Below, piece by piece: positions 17,063-27,136 of a DNA stretch of 64,000 bases; the first letter of the stretch is position 1, and each line of letters starts with the position of its first letter. This DNA comes from Litoreibacter halocynthiae (GTDB lineage Bacteria > Pseudomonadota > Alphaproteobacteria > Rhodobacterales > Rhodobacteraceae), in NCBI RefSeq assembly GCF_004365635.1, contig NZ_SOBH01000003.1, forward strand, positions 248,001 to 312,000, read 5' to 3'. The position numbers and the translations under genes are program-made. The notes beneath the pieces are model-generated. The model did no database searches. It was not told the DNA's origin and worked only from the letters and a program-made list of their open reading frames with translations.

Positions 17063-17489
17063 TGGGAAGCCTCCAGACGGGATTGCCTTTTGGTAGACCT
17101 GTGGCGGTTTGGAGGCAAGTGGGGGGGCGCATCATGGCGTCAAAACGGAAAAGCTTTGCGCGTTGGGTGGGGAGGTTGAGAACTCGACTTCTGGATGTGT
17201 GAAAGGTCCGCTGTGCGGGACAAAGTTGCCTTTGGCAAGCGCGGCTATTGCTGACGCAGCATTTGTTCGCAGACGCGGCACCTTTGTTGTCGCAACGCAG
17301 CGTGTGTCGCCATTCCAGCCGTTCAAGAGCGTTGTTTTGGGTGCAACAGAGACCCTGTTTTCGCCTCACACAGTCCTAACAAACAGGTCGCGGGACAGAG
17401 AGCCGCCCTTTGCTCAAACGGCTATTTCTATTAAACATTGGTGTCACCTCCGAGGAGTGACCTTCATCGGGTTTCAACAGCGCCTGTAT
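17063..17489. other. 427-bp gap without a gene
   Basis: The stretch between sseA and the TPR regulator gene holds only short overlapping frames without recognisable domains or ribosome sites. It includes the sseA upstream region and the 3' flank of the regulator. I see no RNA gene or repeat in it. Confidence 0.5.
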
Positions 17490-19127
17490 CTATTCTGGCA
17501 AACCAGCAACGCGCAATGCAGTCTCCAGATTAGAAAGGGCAGCAGGATCCTGAATGATGAAAAGGCTCATGATCGAGGAAATCGACGCTTCAAATCCCAA
17601 TAATTCGTATTCGTCCGCCGCCCATTCTGCATCCTCAATCTGCCCCATCGCCCCGTAGTTGGCGATCTGAAACCTCAGACAATACGGCGCAGTTGGCATT
17701 TGGGTCAGGCATTGTTCAAGGGCGATGGCTGCATCCTCATAGCGTTTTGCATGGAACAGGGCATGACCAAGTGAGAGATAGTACCAGAAGGGCGGGCTTG
17801 GATGCGATGCGATTGCTTGCTCAAGTATCGTGATCGCCAAATCCACCTCACCCTGGAGGTTCTTCACGGCACCAAAATAGGCCCGCGCGTCTTCATTTGC
17901 CGGTTGCAGGGAAATGGCGCGTTCAAGATGGTGTTCCGCCATCTCATAGTCTTTTTCCCCGATGACCGTGTGGAGACGACCGAGCGCATAGTGCGCCAGC
18001 CAAAGATCAGGATTGCGCGCAATGGCTGTGTTTGCAAAATGAAGCGATTTAATTTCATCCGCTTCGTTTAACGTTATCCAACCGTTTTCGAAACGGATCG
18101 CAAACAAAGCAGCAAGTTCGGCATAAGCCCGTGCATAGTCCGGGTCCAATTCAATGGCACGGCGAAAATGGCGTTCCGCCAACAAACTATCATCCCGGGT
18201 GATCGTTCCACCGGCGTGCTTTCCGCGCAAGACTTCCTCATAGGCCAGCGGGTTGGACGTTTCCTTCTGGGCAATCCGAGAGCGGTCAGAAGGGTTCAGC
18301 TTGTCGAAAATCTCAAGGGTGATGCTTTTGATGATCTCGTCACGTATTTGCAGCAACTGTTCAGGCGTCCCCTCGAAACTCGATGCCCACAGAACCTTGT
18401 GTTCGCGGACATCAATCAGTTCGACGACAATTCGGAACTGGAGGTCGGAGGATTTGATCCAACTGTCTACGGCGTATCGCGCGCCCAGTGCCTCCGCCCG
18501 ATTGGTCGCCAATTCAGTGTCATCGCCAATGGTTGATGACACTGAATTGGGTATGACGCTGAACCCTGACAACTCAGCCAGCTTTCCGTTCAATTCTTCG
18601 GCGAATACAGACGCAAAATAACTTTGTTCAGTCGCGCCGTCATCTTCACGGAGTGGGAAGACGGCAATCACCTCGCGAAGCACTGGTGTTGGCACTGTTG
18701 TCTTTTGAAATATTAACACCCCGATCAAGGCCACCAGCACCGCAATGATGGCGGCAACCAAAGCGAATTTGCCTTGACGCGTGTTTGTTAAAGGCGTTGC
18801 AAATTTGGCAACATTGATCCTGTAGCCCTGTTTAGGGAACGTCTCCAGCACGGCGCGGTTTTCGTCGCCGAGAAATCGGCGAATATCGGCGACACATTGG
18901 CTGATACTTTCATCGCTCACAATCAATCCCGACCAGACTGTTTCAGCCAGTTCGGATTTGCTGACGATGCGGCCATGCCTTTCCAGCAGTGTTTTGAGAA
19001 ATAGCAGGGATTTGGCACGTAAGGCAATCGGCTGGCCCTGATCATCGAATAGCATGCCCCCCTCAAGACGACAGAACGTCTTGCCGAGCATAAACCCGGC
19101 CTCATCCAGGATGGGCTTTTCGGTCAT
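17490..19127 (-). CDS. CadC-like membrane regulator with winged helix and TPR repeats
   Basis: Starting from the ATG at 19125-19127 (GGAG eight bases upstream) the protein is 545 residues. Residues ~15-107 are an OmpR/CadC-type winged-helix DNA-binding domain (LRAKSLLFLKTLLERHGRIVSKSELAETVW, then FPKQGYRINVA). One membrane span lies at ~121-140, followed by a region typical of adenylate-cyclase-like TPR regulators (IAVFPLREDD, FASVFAEELNGKLAEL), then tetratricopeptide repeats (~290-520). Such proteins bind DNA from the membrane and sense through the outer domain. It is divergent from the secreted TPR protein gene across ~207 bp, which makes that gene the obvious target. No cyclase domain is present despite the frequent annotation. 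Confidence 0.82.
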   Translation of the reverse strand: MTEKPILDEAGFMLGKTFCRLEGGMLFDDQGQPIALRAKSLLFLKTLLERHGRIVSKSELAETVWSGLIVSDESISQCVADIRRFLGDENRAVLETFPKQGYRINVAKFATPLTNTRQGKFALVAAIIAVLVALIGVLIFQKTTVPTPVLREVIAVFPLREDDGATEQSYFASVFAEELNGKLAELSGFSVIPNSVSSTIGDDTELATNRAEALGARYAVDSWIKSSDLQFRIVVELIDVREHKVLWASSFEGTPEQLLQIRDEIIKSITLEIFDKLNPSDRSRIAQKETSNPLAYEEVLRGKHAGGTITRDDSLLAERHFRRAIELDPDYARAYAELAALFAIRFENGWITLNEADEIKSLHFANTAIARNPDLWLAHYALGRLHTVIGEKDYEMAEHHLERAISLQPANEDARAYFGAVKNLQGEVDLAITILEQAIASHPSPPFWYYLSLGHALFHAKRYEDAAIALEQCLTQMPTAPYCLRFQIANYGAMGQIEDAEWAADEYELLGFEASISSIMSLFIIQDPAALSNLETALRVAGLPE

Positions 19128-19334
19128 CTGACAACTCCGTGTTGCGCGCACAAAATGATAGCAGAAAACGCGTTTTATATCCAACAAAGCTGCACCATCA
19201 GCATGGGCAAGACTACAGAATTCATAGGTTTTTCAGGGTAATTTCAACCCGCTTTCAAGACTCCGCCACCCTCTTTGGCCACGTTTTGCATAGGGCTTGG
19301 ACATAAGCCGCCTCACAACCTAGGAGATTTCCAA

Positions 19335-20846
19335 ATGTTACATTCTTTTCTGGCCACTGGGCCTGATATTTTTCCCTCGGTCAGGCGTTGCGCCTTTGGT
19401 GCGTCTCTCGCCGCATTCGTCGCGCTCGCCCCGCAAGCATTCGCGAACAACCTGGGAAAAGTTGATTTCGAAACCAGTTGCACCGTTGAAGCGGACGAAG
19501 CGTTTGATCAAGGACTGACCCTCCTTCATCATATGATGTACTTTCAGGCTGAAGGTGTCTTTGCAGGCGCGGCAGAAAGGTCGCCCGAATGCGCGATGCT
19601 GCATTGGGGTGTCGCGATGAGCAAGTTTCACCCTCTGTGGCCCGGCCGACCAAGCCCAGAGAAAATTGCAGCCGGTCAGGCCGCCGTTGAACGCATGAAA
19701 GTCGCTGAGCCGGGATCTGATATCGAGCAGGCATTCACCGAGGCTGCCGAGGCCTATTACGAAGGGGCTAATACGCCCTATCCCGAACGGATCGCTAGCT
19801 GGGCGGCCGCACAGATCAAGGCATTTGAGGAGTTTCCGGAAAACGATGATGTCACTGCGTTTCACGCGCTGGCCTTGCTTGCAACCGCACCAAGGGGCGA
19901 CAAGACAATGGCAAACCAGCGCAAGGCAGGGGCGTTGATGGAAGACCTAGACGCCCGAACCGAAATGCATCCGGCGGTCTATCACTATGCCATTCACGCC
20001 TATGACAATCCGGTTCTCTATGAAAATGCACTGTCATACGCAAACGACTACGGAAAAATTGCGCCAGACGTTCCACATGCATTGCACATGCCGTCTCATA
20101 TCTTTGTTAGGGCAGGTCAATGGGATCAGGTCATTGAATGGAATGCAAGGTCTGCCAGGGTTGCCTTGGCAGAGCCGCTGAACGGCGTAATTTCCAACCA
20201 CTATGCGCATGCGATGGACTATTGGATCTACGCGGTGCTGCAAAAAGGCGACTTTGAACAGGCCGAAAAATTGCTGGGTGAGTTTGTTGGATACACCAAT
20301 CAACAGGACAATTTTGGCGCAGCCTACGCACTTGCTGCATCACCGGTTCGGGTGGCTCTGGAACAGGAACAATGGGAGCGCCTGGCAGGGATGAGCGGTG
20401 AACTACACCCGGCTATTTCCTGGGAGAAGTTTCCGCAGACTGTCGCGATGCGCTGGTTCGCTATCGGGTTGGGAGCTGCGCGCAGCGATAATCTGACCCG
20501 CGCCAACGAAGCGCTGCGAGAATTGGCAGATTTGCGGCAAACGCTTGAGGCTGGAAAACAGGGCTATTGGCTCAAACTGGTCGAGGCACAAATTTTGAGC
20601 ATTGAAGCTTGGGTGGAATTGTCCCGAGGCAATACTGATCTTGCAATAGAACTTCAGACAAAAGCAGCAGACATTGAAGATGCCGTCGGGAAGTCGCCAG
20701 TCACCCCCGGCCACGTGTTGCCAGCCAGAGAACTGTTGGGTGATCTCTTTACTCAGGCGGGCAACAGCGACCTTGCGGCTGGGGCATACCGTGACGCACT
20801 CAAGGACGCTCCCAATCGGCTCAGAAGTACGCTAGCGTTGAAGTGA
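19335..20846 (+). CDS. Secreted tetratricopeptide-repeat protein
   Basis: With the ATG at 19335 (AGGAG nine bases upstream) the protein is 503 residues and begins with a signal peptide: basic VRR, hydrophobic core, cut near QAFA-N. The mature part has helical repeats. The first half carries conserved-looking motifs GLTLLHHMMYFQAEGVFAGAAE, CAMLHWGVAMS and HALHMPSHIFVRAGQWD; the second half is clearer TPR. This pattern is typical of periplasmic TPR proteins of unknown function in Proteobacteria. It is divergently transcribed from a TPR-containing CadC-like regulator that also senses with TPRs, so the two may interact in the periplasm; this is inference. Confidence 0.75.
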   Translation: MLHSFLATGPDIFPSVRRCAFGASLAAFVALAPQAFANNLGKVDFETSCTVEADEAFDQGLTLLHHMMYFQAEGVFAGAAERSPECAMLHWGVAMSKFHPLWPGRPSPEKIAAGQAAVERMKVAEPGSDIEQAFTEAAEAYYEGANTPYPERIASWAAAQIKAFEEFPENDDVTAFHALALLATAPRGDKTMANQRKAGALMEDLDARTEMHPAVYHYAIHAYDNPVLYENALSYANDYGKIAPDVPHALHMPSHIFVRAGQWDQVIEWNARSARVALAEPLNGVISNHYAHAMDYWIYAVLQKGDFEQAEKLLGEFVGYTNQQDNFGAAYALAASPVRVALEQEQWERLAGMSGELHPAISWEKFPQTVAMRWFAIGLGAARSDNLTRANEALRELADLRQTLEAGKQGYWLKLVEAQILSIEAWVELSRGNTDLAIELQTKAADIEDAVGKSPVTPGHVLPARELLGDLFTQAGNSDLAAGAYRDALKDAPNRLRSTLALK

Positions 20847-21036
20847 CACTTGTGGCAATTCAACAGCGCCAACCGCTCACCCCTGTTCGGTTGGCGCGGC
20901 TGCGTCATCGGCAAGATTCATGCGAAATCACCGTTTGTCCCGCGATGCGTGTATTCGGCGTCTGAGCTTGTGCCGCGATCAGCACGAATGGCCGCAACGT
21001 CTGCTGCAAGTTGGCATCGTTTTTTCGCTTCCGCCG

Positions 21037-21074
21037 CAATATTTGTGCTGCGAGAACGCGCAGCACAAATATTG
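21037..21074. repeat. Perfect 16-bp inverted repeat
   Basis: CAATATTTGTGCTGCG and its exact complement are separated by six bases (AGAACG) in the 275-bp gap between the TPR gene (plus) and smpB (minus). No T-run follows on either strand, so it is not a standard terminator. It could be a transcript-end hairpin for the convergent pair, a protein-binding palindrome or the relic of a mobile palindrome. Confidence 0.7.
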
Positions 21075-21121
21075 AATTCACAAGTCGGGCTCAAAGCGGA
21101 CCTTTATCCCGAACTCCAGCC

Positions 21122-21607
21122 CTACCCGTGATCCTTCATCAGCCGTGCCTTGGAGCGTTGCCAGTCGCGTTTGGCTGATGTCTCGCGTTTGTCGTGTAGC
21201 TTCTTGCCCTTAGCGATGCCGATTTTGATCTTCGCGCGGCCCTTGTGGTTGAAATAGAGCACCATCGGGACCAGCGTCATGCCCTCGCGCTGGGTGGCTG
21301 ACCAAAGTTTGGCCAGCTCTTTTTGCTTCACCAGCAGCTTGCGGCGGCGGCGTTCCTCGTGCTGGAAGGTTTTGGCCTGCGCATAGGGCGGGATATAGCT
21401 GTTCACCAGCCACAGCTCCCCCTCTTCGACGGCGGCGTAGCTTTCGGCGATCTGGGCTTGGCCCGTGCGGAGCGATTTGACCTCGGAGCCTTCGAGCATG
21501 ATGCCACATTCGAGATCGTCCTCGATGGCATAGTCAAAGCGGGCGCGGCGGTTTTCCGACACGACCTTATAATTGCGCTCTTCGGCTGATTTGGGTTTCT
21601 TTGCCAT
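21122..21607 (-). CDS. smpB: SsrA (tmRNA)-binding protein
   Basis: The 161-residue protein is full length. It carries the SmpB hallmarks: [30 protein letters not shown] near the N-terminus, [23 protein letters not shown] centrally, and a basic C-terminal tail ([19 protein letters not shown]). It delivers tmRNA to stalled ribosomes for trans-translation. It is third in a minus-strand run after dapA and glsA, a dapA-smpB neighbourhood I recall as frequent in alphaproteobacteria. The tmRNA gene itself is not in this window. Confidence 0.95.
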   Translation of the reverse strand: MAKKPKSAEERNYKVVSENRRARFDYAIEDDLECGIMLEGSEVKSLRTGQAQIAESYAAVEEGELWLVNSYIPPYAQAKTFQHEERRRRKLLVKQKELAKLWSATQREGMTLVPMVLYFNHKGRAKIKIGIAKGKKLHDKRETSAKRDWQRSKARLMKDHG

Positions 21608-21663
21608 ACTCTTCTCTAGGTAGGGAGGGCGGGTCTTGGGGTCAATCCCAAGTCGGGGTTTGC

Positions 21664-22578
21664 TCAGACGGTCTCGAAGACCGACCAGTTCATGGCGCGG
21701 GACAGTTGCTCCAGCGCGATGGTACCAAGCATGGAGTTGCCGAAGCTGTTGAGCCCCGGCGCCCAGACCGCGATGGAGGCCACCCCCGGCACAATGGCCA
21801 GAATGCCGCCGCTGACGCCGCTTTTGCCAGGGAAGCCCACGCGGTAGGCGAACTCGCCCGATCCGTTGTAGTGGCCACAGGTCATCATCAGGGCGTTGAT
21901 GCTGCGCACATGGCGTTTGGCGATCATATCGTCATCGCGGCTGAGGCCCGCCAGAAAGCGGCCCGCACGGGCGAGTTGCTGGCAGTTCACCTCAATGGCG
22001 CATTGGTGGAAATAGGTGCCGAGGGTCAGGTCGCACTCATGCTCCAGATTGTCGGCGGATTTCAGGAAATGCGCCAGCGACCAGTTGCGGTGGCCGGTGA
22101 TGTTCTCGGACCGCGCCATGTCGTGGTTGATATAGATTTCCTCGTCGCCGATGGCGGCCTTCACGAATTGCACGATCTCGGCCAGCGTCTCTTTCGGGCT
22201 GCGTCCGGCGAGCAGCGCGTCGGTCACGACGATCGCACCTGCGTTGACGAACGGGTTGGGCGGCCTGCCGCCTGCGAGTTCCAGATCGACCACCGAGTTG
22301 AACGCGTTGCTGGTCGGCTCCCGTCCGACGCGGCCCCAGAGGCCGTTACCGAAGCGGCCGAGCGCCATGGCAAGCGTGAAGGCTTTGGACACGCTTTGCA
22401 GGGAGAAATCGGTGGTGGAATCGCCGCAACTGATCTGCTGGCCGTCGGCCAGACACACGGACATCGCGAACTGGCTCGGATCGACTTGCGCCAATTCGGG
22501 GATGTAGTTCGCGACGAGGCCCTTGTCGGGGGCCTCGCGCATGTCTTTTTCGATACGTGCTAGGGTGTCTTCCAGCAT
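21664..22578 (-). CDS. glsA: Glutaminase (serine-dependent beta-lactamase fold)
   Basis: The 304-residue protein matches the GlsA family. It has [17 protein letters not shown], the catalytic SxxK pair Ser62/Lys65 in [10 protein letters not shown], then [23 protein letters not shown] and [18 protein letters not shown]. It hydrolyses glutamine to glutamate and ammonia in the cytoplasm. It lies 43 bp after dapA and 56 bp before smpB, so it probably shares their transcript. Having no fused ankyrin or STAS domain, it is the short bacterial form. Confidence 0.93.
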   Translation of the reverse strand: MLEDTLARIEKDMREAPDKGLVANYIPELAQVDPSQFAMSVCLADGQQISCGDSTTDFSLQSVSKAFTLAMALGRFGNGLWGRVGREPTSNAFNSVVDLELAGGRPPNPFVNAGAIVVTDALLAGRSPKETLAEIVQFVKAAIGDEEIYINHDMARSENITGHRNWSLAHFLKSADNLEHECDLTLGTYFHQCAIEVNCQQLARAGRFLAGLSRDDDMIAKRHVRSINALMMTCGHYNGSGEFAYRVGFPGKSGVSGGILAIVPGVASIAVWAPGLNSFGNSMLGTIALEQLSRAMNWSVFETV

Positions 22579-22620
22579 CTTCGATCCTCTCGGTGGTTCG
22601 GATCAGAAAGAACGTGACGG

Positions 22621-23493
22621 CTAGTTGATCAGACCCGCGTGGATCATCGCGTCTTTGATCATCAGGCGCGTGCCCTCTTCCAGCTTGGTCAGCGGGGAGC
22701 GCACCTCGTCAGAGCATTTGCCTAGCAGCGACAGGCCGTATTTGGCCCCTGCAACGCCCGGTTCGGTGAAGATCGCCTTATGGAGCGGCATCAGGCGGTC
22801 GAGCTGGATCAGCGCGGTCGCATAGTCGCCGTTCAGCGTGCTGGCTTGGAACTCGGCACAGAGCTTCGGCGCGACGTTGGCGGTGACCGAGATGCAGCCA
22901 ACGCCGCCATGGGCGTTGTAGCCAAGGGCGGTTGCGTCCTCGCCGGACAGCTGGATGAAGTCGGTGCCGCAGGTCATGCGCTGTTGCGGGACGCGGGACA
23001 GATCGCCGGTCGCGTCCTTGACGCCGATGATGTTCGGGTTCTTGGCCAGCTTGCCCATGGTTTCCGGCGTCATGTCGACGACCGAGCGGGGCGGGATGTT
23101 GTAGATGATGATCGGCAGACCCACGGCGGCGGCGGCCTCGAAATGGGCGATCAGGCCGCGTTGGGTCGGCTTGTTGTAATAGGGCGTGACCACCAAGGCA
23201 GCATCGGCTCCGGCTTTCTTGGCGTGCTCGACCAAGCGCACGGTCTCGACCGTGTTATTTGAACCTGCGCCTGCGATGACAGGGATGCGGCCAGCGGCGG
23301 TTTGGACCACGGCGTCGACCACGGCGTCATGCTCTGCATGGGTCAAGGTCGGGCTTTCACCAGTGGTGCCGACAGGAACGAGGCCGTTGGAGCCTTGTTC
23401 TATATGCCACTCAACCAAGTGTTTGAGCGCGTCAAAATCCACCGAGCCGTTTTTGAACGGCGTGACCAGTGCGGGCATTGAGCCTTTGAACAT
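22621..23493 (-). CDS. dapA: 4-hydroxy-tetrahydrodipicolinate synthase
   Basis: From the ATG at 23491-23493 (AGGAGAA upstream) the protein is 290 residues, the normal TIM-barrel length. It shows GTTGESPTL (42-50, pyruvate-binding Thr), Tyr131 in IIYNIPPRS, and Schiff-base Lys159 in GVKDATGD. It condenses pyruvate with aspartate semialdehyde in lysine and diaminopimelate synthesis. Frames reaching further upstream run into the divergent slt gene and are not real. It is divergent from slt (145 bp between starts), so the intergenic region carries both promoters. Confidence 0.95.
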   Translation of the reverse strand: MFKGSMPALVTPFKNGSVDFDALKHLVEWHIEQGSNGLVPVGTTGESPTLTHAEHDAVVDAVVQTAAGRIPVIAGAGSNNTVETVRLVEHAKKAGADAALVVTPYYNKPTQRGLIAHFEAAAAVGLPIIIYNIPPRSVVDMTPETMGKLAKNPNIIGVKDATGDLSRVPQQRMTCGTDFIQLSGEDATALGYNAHGGVGCISVTANVAPKLCAEFQASTLNGDYATALIQLDRLMPLHKAIFTEPGVAGAKYGLSLLGKCSDEVRSPLTKLEEGTRLMIKDAMIHAGLIN

Positions 23494-23638
23494 GACACGT
23501 TCTCCTTTGATTAAGATGTCTCTTTGCTCCGATACCGTTGGCGGAAGGTCGCTGCAAGGGGGCAGATGCCATCTTAGTGAGTTGCAAGGGGCGGGTGTCC
23601 GCCTACCTAATGGGGATGAGTCGCGCGAAAGGGTGGTT

Positions 23639-25579
23639 GTGATTACAAGGTTTTGTGGTGCTGTTCTGGCGGTCTGGATGGGCTGTGTGGGCGGCGTGGC
23701 GGCACAAGACGCGCCCCCTTTGGCCAAAGCGATTGCAGCCGCCGGATCGCGCGACTGGGACAAGGCGGCGGAGTTGCGGGCCGGACTTTCCGATCCAATC
23801 TCGCGGGAGGTTCTGGACTGGATGCGGATGCGCGGGCGGCAGGGCAGCTTTAGCGAATGCGTCGATTTTTTGAGCCGTAACAGCGACTGGCCGGGACTTC
23901 CTTTGCTGCGCTTGCGGTGCGAATATTCCATCCCCAGAAGCGGCGTTGCCCCGCAGCTGGTGCTGGATTTCTTTGCCGCCACGATCCCGCAAACGGGCAC
24001 CGGATCGCTGCGCCTGATCGAGGCGCTAAACGCTACCGGTCGGAAAGACGAGGCCGTTCAGGAGGCGCGTCGGGCGTGGCAGGTGTTCAACCTCGCACAG
24101 GTCGAGCATGACGCGTTCATCGAGCGCCATGGTGATGACTTGAAGGATTTGCACACGGTCCGGCTTGACCTGCTGCTGTGGCGTGGCGAGGAGAAAGCCG
24201 CGCGCCGGATGTTCAATCTGGTGTCCGAGGACTGGGCGAAGCTGGCGGTGGCGCGCCTGGGCTTGCGGGGGCTGGATCGCGGTGTCGACAACATGATCGA
24301 AGCCGTGCCCGCGTCCTTGGCAGAGGATGCAGGTCTTGCCTATGAGCGGTTCTTGTGGCGGGCGCGGAAGGGCCGGACCGAGGGGGCGGTTGAAGTTTTG
24401 TTGCAGCGGTCGTTGTCGGTGCAAGACCTTGGGCGACCGATTGAATGGGCGGACAGGCGGCGCTCGATTGCGCGCCAGCTTATGCGCGACGGAAAACATG
24501 CGGAGGCCTATGCCGTCGCGTCCCAGCATTTTCTGACGGCGGGGTCGGCCTATGCCGATCTGGAATGGCTGTCGGGATTCATTGCGCTGCGGAAGCTGAA
24601 CGCGCCGAAGCAAGCGCTTGTGCATTTCAACAGTTTTCAGGAAGCGGTGGAGACGCCGATTTCCCTAGGTCGGGCCGGATACTGGCTGGGGCGGGCTTAT
24701 GAGGCGGACGGGAATGCGGAACTTGCCAAGGCGGCGTATGAGTTCGGTGCGTTGTACCAGTCGTCGTTCTATGGCCAGTTGGCGGCGGAGCGTGGGGGCG
24801 TCCCGCGTGACCCGAAGATGACAGGTGCGGAAAAATTTCCGGACTGGCGCACGGGCGAATTCACCAAATCCTCGGTCTATGACGCGGCGGTTACCTTGCA
24901 TCTGGCGGGACTTCTGAGCCTGTCAGAGCGGTTTTTGGTGCATCTTGCCGAAAGCCAGACACGTGACGGCATTGGCCAGATGATTGACCTGGCGCTTGAA
25001 TGGGACGAGCCGCACATCGCGTTGATGCTGGCCAAACAGGCGGCACGGCAGGGCTATGAGATTTATCACGGCTATTTCCCGTTATCGGTGCCAAAAGGTG
25101 TCAAAATGGAGATTCCAGAGGAGTTCGCCCTGTCCATCGCGCGGCGCGAAAGCGAGTTCGACCCGACGGTGGTGAGCGGCGCTGGCGCGCGCGGGTTGAT
25201 GCAGTTGATGCCCGGCACGGCGCAGGAAGTGGCGGGCGAGATTGGCGAGGATTATGAGCGGTCCCGCCTGACGGATGACCCCACTTACAATGCGCGGCTT
25301 GGCACGGCGTATCTGCGGTCCTTGTCGGAGCGGTTCGGGGCCAATCCTGTCCTGATGTCGATCGGCTACAATGCCGGTCCAAGTCGGGCGGAGCGCTGGC
25401 CAGCGATGTTTGGCGACCCGCGCGGGTCGGATGTGGATGTGGTGGACTGGATCGAGGGCATTCCGTTCCGCGAGACCCGAAACTACGTGATGCGGGTGAC
25501 GGAAAGTTTCGCCCCATACCGTGCGCGTTTGAACGGCAAAGTGGATGACATCAAGTTGAGCGACCAACTCAAGCAGTAG
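23639..25579 (+). CDS. slt: Soluble lytic murein transglycosylase (Slt70-like)
   Basis: A GTG at 23639 with AAGGG five bases upstream gives a signal peptide ([16 protein letters not shown], cut near VAAQ) and a 646-residue protein. The first ~480 residues are the alpha-helical superhelix (U/L domains). The C-terminal SLT domain has the catalytic Glu at about residue 504 in ARRESEFDP, then [25 protein letters not shown] and [14 protein letters not shown]. It cleaves peptidoglycan in the periplasm, forming 1,6-anhydromuramic ends. An in-frame GTG at 23633 is possible; longer starts overlap dapA. Its last 11 bases overlap the convergent DMT gene. Confidence 0.92.
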   Translation: MITRFCGAVLAVWMGCVGGVAAQDAPPLAKAIAAAGSRDWDKAAELRAGLSDPISREVLDWMRMRGRQGSFSECVDFLSRNSDWPGLPLLRLRCEYSIPRSGVAPQLVLDFFAATIPQTGTGSLRLIEALNATGRKDEAVQEARRAWQVFNLAQVEHDAFIERHGDDLKDLHTVRLDLLLWRGEEKAARRMFNLVSEDWAKLAVARLGLRGLDRGVDNMIEAVPASLAEDAGLAYERFLWRARKGRTEGAVEVLLQRSLSVQDLGRPIEWADRRRSIARQLMRDGKHAEAYAVASQHFLTAGSAYADLEWLSGFIALRKLNAPKQALVHFNSFQEAVETPISLGRAGYWLGRAYEADGNAELAKAAYEFGALYQSSFYGQLAAERGGVPRDPKMTGAEKFPDWRTGEFTKSSVYDAAVTLHLAGLLSLSERFLVHLAESQTRDGIGQMIDLALEWDEPHIALMLAKQAARQGYEIYHGYFPLSVPKGVKMEIPEEFALSIARRESEFDPTVVSGAGARGLMQLMPGTAQEVAGEIGEDYERSRLTDDPTYNARLGTAYLRSLSERFGANPVLMSIGYNAGPSRAERWPAMFGDPRGSDVDVVDWIEGIPFRETRNYVMRVTESFAPYRARLNGKVDDIKLSDQLKQ

Positions 25580-26438
25580 CGCGGCGCGCCCGCCAGAGAG
25601 TGAAAATCCCTGCCGCGATCACCAGACCCGCGCCGATGACCACATTGGTGCGCAGGTCCTCGTTGAAGACGAACAGCCCGATCACCGAAACGAACACCAG
25701 TTGCAGGTAGGCGAAGGGTTGTACGGCGGAGGCCTCGGCGACTTCGTAGGTTTTGATCAGCAGGTAGTGGCCCGTGGCGCCGGAGATGCACAGGGCCAGC
25801 ATCCAGAGCCAGTCGCTGCGTGCCATGGGTTCCCAGAACCAGATGCCGATTGCCGAGATCGCCACGGCGCCAGCGACCCCTGTCCAGAAGAAACTGGTCG
25901 CGGCGGTATCTTTGCGGGCCACATAGCGGGTGAGCAGGGTGTAGAGCGCGAACATCATCGCCGACACAACCGCCAGCAGCGCGTAGGGGCTGAACACGCC
26001 ACCACCGGGTTGCAGGATGACCAGAACCCCGATGAAGCCGATGCCGATGGCGGTCCACCGGTAGAGGCCGACCTGCTCGCCCAGAATGGGGCCGGACAGG
26101 GCCGCGACGATGAGCGGGTAGGAGATGAAGATCGCCATGCTCTCGATCAGGCCCAGCAAGGTGAAGGCGGCAACGAGGATGCAGACTTCCAGCACAAGAA
26201 GCACGCCGCGGAAGATTTGCAATAGAGGTTGTCGCGTGCGGGCGGCGTTGGCGATGGAGCCTGCACGCTTGGCGGACACGGTCAGCACGAAGGCGGCGAA
26301 GAACCAGTAGCGGATCATCACCACCATCATCACGTTGTATTCACCCGCCAGATAGCGGGAGATGCCATCCTGCGAGGCGAAGATCAGCATGGTCAGCGAC
26401 ATCAGCATGATGCCGCGTTTGGTGTCGTTGCCGCTCAT
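25569..26438 (-). CDS. EamA/DMT-family transporter
   Basis: The 289-residue protein has ten predicted membrane segments in two EamA repeats, with repeat ends AIFISYPLIVAALSGPILGEQVGLYRW and VQPFAYLQLVFVSVIGLFVFNE. The substrate is unknown. It starts within the stop of mnmD (ATGA at 26435-26438), so translation is coupled. That link to a tRNA-modification gene has no obvious functional meaning. Its end overlaps the convergent slt gene by 11 bases. Confidence 0.87.
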   Translation of the reverse strand: MSGNDTKRGIMLMSLTMLIFASQDGISRYLAGEYNVMMVVMIRYWFFAAFVLTVSAKRAGSIANAARTRQPLLQIFRGVLLVLEVCILVAAFTLLGLIESMAIFISYPLIVAALSGPILGEQVGLYRWTAIGIGFIGVLVILQPGGGVFSPYALLAVVSAMMFALYTLLTRYVARKDTAATSFFWTGVAGAVAISAIGIWFWEPMARSDWLWMLALCISGATGHYLLIKTYEVAEASAVQPFAYLQLVFVSVIGLFVFNEDLRTNVVIGAGLVIAAGIFTLWRARRATA

Positions 26439-27085
26439 CTCAGGCGTCCGACGCTCATGTGACGCTTGCGACCGAAGCCTTGCACGCGCTTCACGTCAAA
26501 CCCCGCGTCGGTGAGGCTGCGACGGACATGACCTGCGGCGGTGTAGGTGGCGAATGTGCCTTTCGGCGCCGTGTGGGTGCCGACCTCAAGCATCAATTCG
26601 GGCGACCAGAGTTCGGGGTTCTTGGCGGGCGAAAAGCCGTCGAGGAACCACGCATCGGCCTTGCCAGTCCAGTTCGGCAAGGTCTCGCGCGCGTCGCCGA
26701 TGATGATGTCGGCATGCAGGCGGTCTGTTCGGATTGTGGTTGCTGGCCAATGGTCGAGCAGGGGCGAGGGGTCAAGGTCCGGGAAGGCCTTTAGGGCGGA
26801 CTCTATGTCGGCGCGGGCCATGGGGTAGGCCTCGAAACTGGTGAAATGCAGCGTGCCGTTGCCCTGAAAGGCCTGCAACGCAGTTAGCATCGACAGGCCG
26901 GTGCCGAACCCCAGCTCAGCGATGTGGAACCCGTCGCGGTAGCGGTTTGGCAAATCGTTTCCTGCCAGAAAGACGTGGCGGGTTTCGTCCAGCCCGCCGG
27001 CAAGCGAGAAATAGGGATCGTCGAATCTGGTGGACACGGGGATTGTGCCGTCGCGCCATTCGAGTTGTGCTGTCTGGTCGCTCAT
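26435..27085 (-). CDS. mnmD: tRNA (mnm5s2U34) methyltransferase, stand-alone MnmD
   Basis: From the ATG at 27083-27085 the protein is 216 residues. It equals the N-terminal methyltransferase half of E. coli MnmC, with the early RFDDPYFS block, SAM-binding ELGFGTGLSML and the family signature DGFSPAKNPELW. It would complete 5-methylaminomethyl-2-thiouridine at the wobble position of tRNAs. The oxidoreductase half is encoded separately and divergently, 51 bp away. An upstream extension of the frame crosses that divergent gene and is spurious. Confidence 0.9.
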   Translation of the reverse strand: MSDQTAQLEWRDGTIPVSTRFDDPYFSLAGGLDETRHVFLAGNDLPNRYRDGFHIAELGFGTGLSMLTALQAFQGNGTLHFTSFEAYPMARADIESALKAFPDLDPSPLLDHWPATTIRTDRLHADIIIGDARETLPNWTGKADAWFLDGFSPAKNPELWSPELMLEVGTHTAPKGTFATYTAAGHVRRSLTDAGFDVKRVQGFGRKRHMSVGRLR

Positions 27086-27136
27086 GCCGCTTTGCCTTAG
27101 GTTCCCGCAGGGCGACACTGAGTAAAGGGGACAACC

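Noticed and set aside
16553-17179. Long plus-strand frame over sseA
   Set aside because: It is the complement of a strongly conserved rhodanese gene; long antisense frames are expected in GC-rich coding DNA.
17490-19127. Adenylate cyclase
   Set aside because: Proteins of this architecture are often so annotated, but no class III cyclase catalytic domain is present; only the winged helix, one membrane span and TPRs are seen.
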